From: CAZCDM01 sp964497475
Lineage (GTDB): Bacteria > Planctomycetota > Phycisphaerae > SM23-33
NCBI GenBank assembly: GCA_964497475.1
Contig: CAZCDM010000169.1
Coordinates: 1-5,129, forward strand
Direction of reading: 5' to 3'
Length of the DNA stretch: 5,129 bases
Of this stretch, positions 1-4,428 are shown one piece after another. Below the pieces are notes generated by a model. That model was not told the DNA's origin and ran no database searches. It saw nothing but the letters and a program-made list of their open reading frames with translations. The translations under genes were made by a program, and so were the position numbers. Position 1 is the stretch's first letter. Each line of letters opens with the position of its first letter.

Positions 1-90
1 CCAATCGTCGTCACCAACAAAAATCAACGGACCGGTGAGAAATGCGGGATAGCTGGTTGATTCGTTGACTGGTTAACCCGACGCCATGCT

Positions 91-168
91 TACGCGTGTG
101 GCACAGCCGCCCCCGGCTGTGCGCGCCACATGCCTATGCGAGCATAGACATGGCGCCGCCAAGGCGTA
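91..168. repeat. Nested palindromic unit, likely dispersed repeat
   Basis: A perfect 9-bp stem is formed by GCACAGCCG (101-109) and CGGCTGTGC (114-122) around a CCCC loop. Outside it TGTGGC (97-102) matches GCCACA (125-130), competing for two of the same bases. A second stem-loop follows: GCGCCA (123-128) pairs with TGGCGC (151-156), and inside it CTATG (134-138) pairs with CATAG (143-147) around CGAG. The two hairpins overlap and so exclude each other in part. TACGC (91-95) and GCGTA (164-168) close the whole unit. No T-run follows, so a simple intrinsic terminator is unlikely. GTGGCACAGCC-type palindromes recur between genes in some planctomycete-like genomes as I recall; copy number cannot be checked here. 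Confidence 0.55.
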
Positions 169-200
169 CGCTGGGCACCAGCCATTCGTTTTCAACTCGT

Positions 201-224
201 GCGGCGGGGCTCCTGTCCTGCCGC
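201..224 (-). terminator. Weak hairpin downstream of the oxidoreductase
   Basis: GCGGCGGG (201-208) pairs with CCTGCCGC (217-224) as an 8-bp stem with one G-T wobble and an 8-base loop. It lies about 50 nt beyond the stop codon of the minus-strand oxidoreductase, where a terminator would be expected. On that strand the hairpin is followed by ACGAGTTG and not by a T-run, so it does not fit a standard intrinsic terminator. It may be chance in GC-rich DNA. Confidence 0.2.
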
Positions 225-271
225 ATACTCATGCCGCTCGATTTCAAAGCCAATTGCACTGCTCGATCCGC

Positions 272-2035
272 TCATGGTCTCTCCGGTAGAAGGTCAAAGC
301 CAAACAGCCGACCCGGGCCGGACCAGGTCGATTCAATCGCCACACGCACGGCCAGGAACGTCCCGGGCGACTCGATGCAAATCAGCCGGCGGCGATTCTC
401 GCTGACCCGCGCCATCTCGACCCATTGGCCGTCGGAGGTTTCGCCCTCGATGCGGAGGTCACGCACGAGACAGCCGGGCATGGTGCGGGGCTCGGCGCCG
501 AGGGGATAGCTCGCCGGAAGATTCTTGGCCTTGCGGTTGAGATCGCTGTCGGCGACCAGGCGGACCCCGCCGATGGCCTGTGGTGTCTCGAAGCGATACT
601 CCACCCACTCGCCACCCGAGCAGGGCCAGGCGTTTTCGGCCTCGCCGATGGGACGGTCCCACCCGTTGCGGAGCGGCTCCGCATCGCCGGTCGAGCAGCG
701 CAGCTGGGCTGCGCGCGTCAGTTCGTTGATCGGCCGAGCCCGCCAGGGCAGGTAGCAGTCGTCGTCCTGCAGAGCGTCCTGCAACGGTTCGATGCATTGC
801 TGGCCGAGCTGCCGAGGCGAGAGGCCTTGCCCGCACGCCATCGCCGCGGCCGTGCCGATGGCCTGACCGAGCGTGGCACAGGTGGCCATCACGCGCGTCG
901 AGCTCAGGGCGGCGTGCGTCGCAGAAATATTCCGCCCGGCGAAGTAAAGGTTCTCGATGTTGCTGGAGTAGACGCAGCGGTAGGGGATGCCGAACGGCGA
1001 GGGGGCCGGGTGGAAAATCGTCGGCTCGCCGGGGTAGTCAAACCCGGCCGGGTGGTGGTCGTCCATCGGCCAGCCGCCGTAGGCAATGAGGTCGTCGAAC
1101 CGCCCCTCGCTGCGGACGTCATTCTGCGTGAGAATATGGTCGCCGAGGTACCGGCGGGATTCCCGCTTGCCGGGCAGCATGCCGATCCAGTCCAGCCCCC
1201 AGCACTCGGCTCCGTGGTCGCCGCGGTTCTTGATGTGGTCCCACACCCCCAGGGCCACCTTCAGCAGCTTATCGCGGATGGCCTCGGTATCCCCGATGGT
1301 ATCCTCCATGCCGCCAAGCTCCAGCCACCAGAAGTTCGTCGCCCAGTAGGTCAGGTCGTGGTCGCGATTGGGCAGGTCCTCGTCGGTCTCGTAGAGGTTC
1401 GCCCAGTCCGGCCGGACGAAAGGTTGGGGCGTATCGTACTGCCTCGCCTGGATGAGGCAGCTCATGCCCATGGTCAACTCATCGGCCGAGTCCGGGGCGA
1501 TGTCCTCGTCGAACTCGCCGCGGGCCTCGCGCCCCAGACGGAACTCGGCCCCGGTCAGCGGCGCGAGAATCGAATCGCCCGAGCAGTCGGCAAAGAGCTT
1601 CGCCCGCACGTCATGCCATTGCTGCGTCGTACTCTGCCAGCCGCTCACCGAAGCAATGCAGCCGTCGTCCATCTCGGCCCCGCAGGCCGAGCAGTTCAGC
1701 AGCAGCGTGAGGTTCGCTTCCTGATCGGCCAGCTCCCACAGGACGGTATCCCACAGCGGCCAGACCCCGCGCGGGTTGCGGTGGATGTTGGCCAGTTCGA
1801 TCTCCTCGATCAGACCGGTCTCGCGATTGTTCTCGCCCAAGGCGCCGCAGACCCACATGCGGATTTCGCTGGAGGCATTGCCGCCCGGCATGGGGCGATC
1901 GTGCATCAGCACGACGCTCGCGCCGTGCCGTGCCGCAGCCACCGCCGCGCAGAGACCGGCCAGGCCCCCGCCGACAACGCAGAAATCCACCTCGTGGGAA
2001 ATTCGAGCCAGGCCATCGCATGATGTGTCGTTCAT
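272..2035 (-). CDS. FAD-dependent oxidoreductase with C-terminal sandwich-like domain
   Basis: This predicted 587-residue flavoprotein belongs to the FAD_oxidored type common in Planctomycetes and Verrucomicrobia; the substrate is unknown. The FAD-binding Rossmann motif is GGGLAG at residues 22-27, with an acidic residue (D46) closing strand 2 where ribose is bound. The family motif GGNASSEIR is at 51-59, FADCSGDS at 148-155, GKRESRRYLGD at 289-299, and the second FAD-contact segment FAGRNIS...STRVMATCATLGQAIG at 365-394. Residues about 440-587 (GEWVEYRF..., VADSDLNRK...) look like a discoidin/F5-8C-like beta-sandwich, which would suggest a sugar-linked substrate; this is inference.

I chose the ATG at 2035. 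The frame stays open to a TTG at 2158, but that extension crosses a palindrome and G8/T7 runs and adds nothing family-like before the Rossmann fold. No clear ribosome-binding site precedes the ATG. With this start there is no signal peptide, so the protein is probably cytoplasmic. The gene follows the receiver gene on the same strand. Confidence 0.88.
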   Translation of the reverse strand: MNDTSCDGLARISHEVDFCVVGGGLAGLCAAVAAARHGASVVLMHDRPMPGGNASSEIRMWVCGALGENNRETGLIEEIELANIHRNPRGVWPLWDTVLWELADQEANLTLLLNCSACGAEMDDGCIASVSGWQSTTQQWHDVRAKLFADCSGDSILAPLTGAEFRLGREARGEFDEDIAPDSADELTMGMSCLIQARQYDTPQPFVRPDWANLYETDEDLPNRDHDLTYWATNFWWLELGGMEDTIGDTEAIRDKLLKVALGVWDHIKNRGDHGAECWGLDWIGMLPGKRESRRYLGDHILTQNDVRSEGRFDDLIAYGGWPMDDHHPAGFDYPGEPTIFHPAPSPFGIPYRCVYSSNIENLYFAGRNISATHAALSSTRVMATCATLGQAIGTAAAMACGQGLSPRQLGQQCIEPLQDALQDDDCYLPWRARPINELTRAAQLRCSTGDAEPLRNGWDRPIGEAENAWPCSGGEWVEYRFETPQAIGGVRLVADSDLNRKAKNLPASYPLGAEPRTMPGCLVRDLRIEGETSDGQWVEMARVSENRRRLICIESPGTFLAVRVAIESTWSGPGRLFGFDLLPERP

Positions 2036-2098
2036 GGCCAGAGCGTACACCACGGCCGGGAGGAAAAAAAGCCCCCCCCGGAAGACAAACTCTCCCCT

Positions 2099-2117
2099 GC
2101 TGCGCGAGCTGCGCAGT
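2099..2117. repeat. Short hairpin in the receiver-oxidoreductase spacer
   Basis: CTGCGC (2100-2105) pairs with GCGCAG (2111-2116) around GAGCT, and a G-T wobble extends the stem by one pair. It directly abuts the larger hairpin at 2118-2146, so the transcript of the spacer can form two stacked stem-loops before the oxidoreductase start. No T-run follows. The role is unknown; it could be a processing or stability signal, or chance. Confidence 0.35.
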
Positions 2118-2146
2118 GTAAGGCCCGACACCAAGGCCGGGCCTAC
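2118..2146. repeat. Palindrome with one bulge, possible dispersed intergenic repeat
   Basis: GTA-GGCCCG (2118-2120 and 2122-2127, with A2121 bulged) pairs with CGGGCCTAC (2138-2146) as a 9-bp stem around a 10-base loop. It lies between the stop of the receiver gene and the ATG of the oxidoreductase, and it argues against starting the oxidoreductase at the upstream TTG (2158). It lacks a T-run on either strand, so it is more like a REP-type palindrome or an mRNA-processing hairpin than a terminator. Confidence 0.5.
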
Positions 2147-2159
2147 GGACCGATCCAAT

Positions 2160-2561
2160 TCAGGCTGTCTGTGCCTGCTGCTGGCGGAGCCACGTCGTCT
2201 GCGTCTCAGCCTTCTGGATGGCCACGGTAATGGCGTCCTGCAATTCCTCGTCGGTGAAGACGGGCTTCATCAGCAGCTCATCGCCGCCGCGCTGCCAGGC
2301 GGCCCAGGCGCGATCGTACCGGCTCATGTGCTCGGTCAGCAGCACGGCCGGACGCTCGGGCATGGCCTGGATGCGGTTGAACATGTCTTGCGAGGCCGCC
2401 TCAGCCGCGAGGATCACCAAATCAGGCTGCCACTGCAGCACGCGACTGGGAGCATCCTGGGCTGTGCAGGAAACAGCATAATTCCCGCGCGATTCAAGAT
2501 AATTCCTCGCCTTGATCACAAACTGCCAATCCGGATCGACAAGCATGACTTTCATAGCCAT
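2160..2561 (-). CDS. Single-domain CheY-like receiver lacking the phosphoacceptor Asp
   Basis: This 133-residue protein has the length and order of one response-regulator receiver domain with no output domain. Strand 1 with an acidic site is MKVMLVDPD (residues 3-11): D9 matches the first acidic residue of CheY, while P10 stands where the second would be. Strand 3 reads PDLVILAAEA (46-55), which puts alanine (A52) where the phosphorylated aspartate should be. The switch threonine T76 (AVLLTEH) and the lysine-proline pair K99-P100 (ELLMKPV) are kept. The fold is therefore conserved but classical phosphorylation should not occur.

Such pseudo-receivers act in other proteins' complexes or are controlled by binding; the partner is not visible here. 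A Gln-rich tail (QQQAQTA) ends the protein. The first of two close ATGs is favoured by the ribosome-binding site. The downstream oxidoreductase is co-directional, 124 nt away. The assignment as a receiver fold is fairly sure; the role is unknown. Confidence 0.82.
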   Translation of the reverse strand: MAMKVMLVDPDWQFVIKARNYLESRGNYAVSCTAQDAPSRVLQWQPDLVILAAEAASQDMFNRIQAMPERPAVLLTEHMSRYDRAWAAWQRGGDELLMKPVFTDEELQDAITVAIQKAETQTTWLRQQQAQTA

Positions 2562-2566
2562 CTCTG

Positions 2567-2574
2567 CACCTTTC
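2567..2574 (-). promoter_or_regulatory. Ribosome-binding site of the receiver gene
   Basis: On the minus strand GAAAGGTG stands 5 nt before the ATG at 2561. The ATG two codons further in (2555) would be 11 nt away, so the first ATG is preferred. This is the only fair Shine-Dalgarno-like site I find among the starts in this window. Confidence 0.5.
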
Positions 2575-2737
2575 GGGTTAGAGGAACACCCTCCGAAACC
2601 GTTATCGGAACCCGGCCCACAAAATTAAGGAAAAATCCGAGAATTCTAGATTTGCTCGTCAAATGATTATCCACCGCCCGATTCACCAGTTTCGTCCACG
2701 GACAAAACAGCAGCCGCAACAGACCGCGAACAAATCA

Positions 2738-2924
2738 GGCTCATCCGCGATTTGCGGGGAGTGAATTGGAACATGCGGTATTTCAGGTTCAATGACCCGA
2801 TTGCGGGGAGTGGATGAGCTCTCAGGGCCGCAAGAGGAGGCTCCCTGTGAATCTCGGGGAGTGAATTGGGCATGCGTTATTTCAGGGCCGAAGGCGAGCC
2901 TTCCCCACGAATCGCGGATGAGCC
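2738..2924. repeat. Inverted-repeat-bounded element with diverged internal repeats
   Basis: A perfect 15-bp inverted repeat, GGCTCATCCGCGATT (2738-2752) and AATCGCGGATGAGCC (2910-2924), encloses 157 bp. Inside, CGGGGAGTGAATTGG occurs identically at 2755-2769 and 2855-2869. It is followed in both cases by CATGCG(G/T)TATTTCAGG (2772-2787 and 2871-2886), giving a 100-bp period. A partial copy, GCGGGGAGTGGATGAG, sits halfway at 2803-2818, so the basic unit is about 50 bp. TCAGGGCCG recurs at 2822 and 2882. The last unit ends in a GAAGG-CGAG-CCTTC hairpin (2890-2903). AAATCA directly flanks the left arm (2732-2737) and recurs 2 nt outside the right arm (2927-2932), a possible but imperfect target duplication. 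No transposase is present, so at most this is a non-autonomous element; it could also be a decayed repeat array. Confidence 0.6.
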
Positions 2925-2991
2925 AAAAATCATAACCGTAGATGTATTTCGTATTTGCGTTTGTCATTTCTCCATTTCTCTGCTGACGTTG

Positions 2992-3016
2992 TTCCCTGTG
3001 TCTCTGAGCCTCTGCG
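2992..3016. repeat. CTGTGTCTCTGAGCCTCTG motif, likely widespread intergenic repeat
   Basis: The stretch contains CTGTGTCTCTGAGCCTCTG (on the other strand CAGAGGCTCAGAGACACAG), an 8-to-9-base alternating pattern of CTCTG words. It resembles the 'CACAGAGACACAGAG' sequences that I recall from between genes of many environmental bacteria, where they give spurious peptides like 'EAQRHRE'. The same peptide appears in the antisense frame here. It lies 65-90 nt before the synthase start, within its probable leader or promoter region. Confidence 0.4.
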
Positions 3017-3081
3017 ATCATGTCGTTCCGCGGCGGTGGTTTTTCGATTGCCCCAGCCGGGGGGATTGGTAGCATGGGGGC

Positions 3082-4395
3082 ATGAGCAAGGTCAAATTAC
3101 AGGTTGCCCTGGATTTCGTGGAGCTGTCGCGTGCGATGAAGCTCGCCGAGGCCGCCCTGGCCGGCGGGGCCGACTACCTCGAAGCCGGCACGCCGCTGAT
3201 CAAGTCCGAGGGCCTCGACGCCGTCCGGGCGTTGCGGAAGGCCTTCGGCGAGACAACGATCATCGCCGACACCAAGACGATGGACGCCGGCAAGATCGAA
3301 GCCGAAGCCGCCGCCCGCGCCGGGGCCAACGTGATGACCGTTCTGGGCGCTGCCGACGAGGCGACCATCCGCGAGTGTGTCGAGGCCGGCCACCACTACG
3401 GCCTGGACGTGGCGGTGGACTTGCTCGGCGTGGCCAACCCGGTAGCCCTCGCGGCCCGCGCCGGCGAGCTGGGCGTAGCCTGGCTGGACGTGCACTGCGC
3501 GATCGACCAGCAGATGCAGGGCAAGGACCCGCTCGAACTGCTCCGCGCCGTTCGCGACGCGACGGAGTTGACCCTGGCCGTGGCGGGGGGCATCAACTCC
3601 GAGACAGCCGCCGCTGCCGGCGCTGCCGGCGCCGATGTCGTCATCGTCGGCGGAGCCATCACCAAGGCCGACGACCCCCAGGCCGCCACCGCCGCGATCC
3701 GCACCGCCCTGGACTCCGGCCAGGTCATCGCATCCGACCACTTCAAGCGAGCCTCGGCCGATTCCATCGCCGAGACCCTCGCAGCCGTCCGCACGAGCAA
3801 CCTCTCCGACGGCAACCACCGTCAGCCCTGCCTGGCTGGCCTGCGCCCGCTGGCCACCGGGCAGGTCGCCCTCGGCCGGGCCGTCACCGTTCGCACCCTG
3901 GCCGGCGACTGGGCCAAGCCCGTCGAAGCCATCGACCACGCCGGGCCGGGCGATGTCCTCGTCGTCGACGCCGGCGGGACGCCCCCGGCCGTCTGGGGCG
4001 AACTGGCCAGCCAGAGCGCCCACGGCAAGGGCATCGCAGCGCTGGTATGCAACGGCGCCGTGCGCGACACGGCCGAGATCCGCAAGCTCGGCTTTGCCGT
4101 CTGGACCCGCCACGTCACCAGCCACGCCGGCGACCCGCACGGCCTGGGCGAAATCAACGTGCCGGTCACCATCGACCATCAACGCATCTGCCCCGGCGAC
4201 TGGATCCTCGCCGACGACGACGGCGTGATGGTCATCCCCGCAGCCCGGGCGGTCGAGCTGGCCAACCGCGCCGCCGACGTCCTGGAAGCCGAGAACCGCA
4301 TCCGCTCGGAAATCCGCGAGCAGAACTCCACCCTGGCCAAGGTCGTGAACCTCAAGCGGTGGGAAAAGCAGGGCCCCGGCAGCGCCATCGGGTAA
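3082..4395 (+). CDS. Bifunctional 3-hexulose-6-phosphate synthase / RraA-like fusion
   Basis: This 437-residue protein joins two known domains. Residues 1 to about 210 form a TIM barrel of the OMP-decarboxylase/KGPDC superfamily and match hexulose-6-phosphate synthase. That enzyme condenses formaldehyde with ribulose 5-phosphate, or works in reverse to supply ribulose 5-phosphate. Visible are LQVALD (D11), YLEAGTPLIKSEG (32-44), the metal/catalytic DxKxxD signature ADTKTMD (D63, K65, D68), DVH (H137) and the phosphate-binding AVAGGIN (165-171) and VGGAI (188-192).

Residues about 220-425 are an RraA-like domain with AVWGE (302-306), NGAVRD (R327, D328, the usual metal site) and PGDWILADDDGVMVIP (370-385). 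Such domains include divalent-metal HMG/CHA-type aldolases as well as RNase E regulators, so the second activity is open. The same fusion is best known from archaea. Both active sites look intact.

The ATG at 3082 begins right at the synthase core. No good ribosome-binding site precedes it, and it overlaps the stop of a 3-codon frame (3074-3085). No isomerase gene lies next to it. Confidence 0.9.
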   Translation: MSKVKLQVALDFVELSRAMKLAEAALAGGADYLEAGTPLIKSEGLDAVRALRKAFGETTIIADTKTMDAGKIEAEAAARAGANVMTVLGAADEATIRECVEAGHHYGLDVAVDLLGVANPVALAARAGELGVAWLDVHCAIDQQMQGKDPLELLRAVRDATELTLAVAGGINSETAAAAGAAGADVVIVGGAITKADDPQAATAAIRTALDSGQVIASDHFKRASADSIAETLAAVRTSNLSDGNHRQPCLAGLRPLATGQVALGRAVTVRTLAGDWAKPVEAIDHAGPGDVLVVDAGGTPPAVWGELASQSAHGKGIAALVCNGAVRDTAEIRKLGFAVWTRHVTSHAGDPHGLGEINVPVTIDHQRICPGDWILADDDGVMVIPAARAVELANRAADVLEAENRIRSEIREQNSTLAKVVNLKRWEKQGPGSAIG

Positions 4396-4428
4396 GCAAC
4401 CCGGCAAGGCAGAGCAACACCGGCGGGG

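Larger units (their letters stand above)
1..271. other. Non-coding left flank
   Basis: No gene is supported here. Reading frame 1 on the plus strand is open from the window edge to a TGA at 58-60 (19 codons). It could be the tail of a gene to the left, but it is too short to judge. Around 91-168 lies a nested palindrome and at 201-224 a hairpin, both listed separately. The ORFs that start in this stretch on the plus strand run into the antisense of the oxidoreductase and have no family character. The ten bases 70-79 contain the self-complementary octamer GGTTAACC, with no further context to give it meaning. Confidence 0.6.
2562..3081. other. Divergent intergenic region with repeats, no gene supported
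   Basis: This 520-bp gap separates the divergent receiver and synthase genes and must hold both promoters. It is visibly less GC-rich than the genes. For the receiver, a TTGACG (minus strand, plus positions 2657-2662) with TCGGAT 16 nt downstream (2635-2640) is a weak promoter candidate. The receiver leader also contains TCCGA/TCGGA arms around an 8-base loop (about 2592-2609). The centre is filled by the inverted-repeat unit at 2738-2924, and 2992-3016 holds a CT-rich repeat motif. I find no convincing promoter for the synthase. The 130-codon minus-strand frame across 2683-3075 is made of the repeats themselves and is not called. Confidence 0.55.

Noticed and set aside
1..60. Possible C-terminal end of a plus-strand gene (19 open codons before TGA)
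   Set aside because: It is too short to tell coding from chance, and the other frames are open for nearly as long.
425..2023. Open frame of 532 codons on the plus strand, antisense to the oxidoreductase
   Set aside because: It is the mirror of a GC-rich gene. The translation is Val/Ala/Gly/Pro/Arg-rich with no motif, whereas the opposite strand has clear FAD motifs.
1776..2666. Open frame of 296 codons on the plus strand across the oxidoreductase start and the receiver gene
   Set aside because: It overlaps two supported genes antisense, has no recognisable motif and shows low-complexity Ser/Arg/Pro composition.
2745..2924. CRISPR array
   Set aside because: The repeats are few, diverged and of unequal spacing (about 49-51 bp), with no constant repeat and unique spacer pattern and no cas gene nearby.
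2683..3075. Open frame of 130 codons on the minus strand in the intergenic region
   Set aside because: It runs through the inverted and direct repeats and the CTCTG motif. Its repeated peptide words come from the DNA repeats, and it matches no family I know.
3097..4407. Open frame of 436 codons on the minus strand, antisense to the synthase fusion
   Set aside because: It is Gly/Val/Asp-rich with no domain pattern, and the plus strand carries two complete known domains over the same bases.
4396..4428. Bidirectional terminator between the convergent genes
   Set aside because: Only 4-bp complementary arms (CCCG/CGGG, CCGG/CCGG) and no T-run are visible in the 33 nt.
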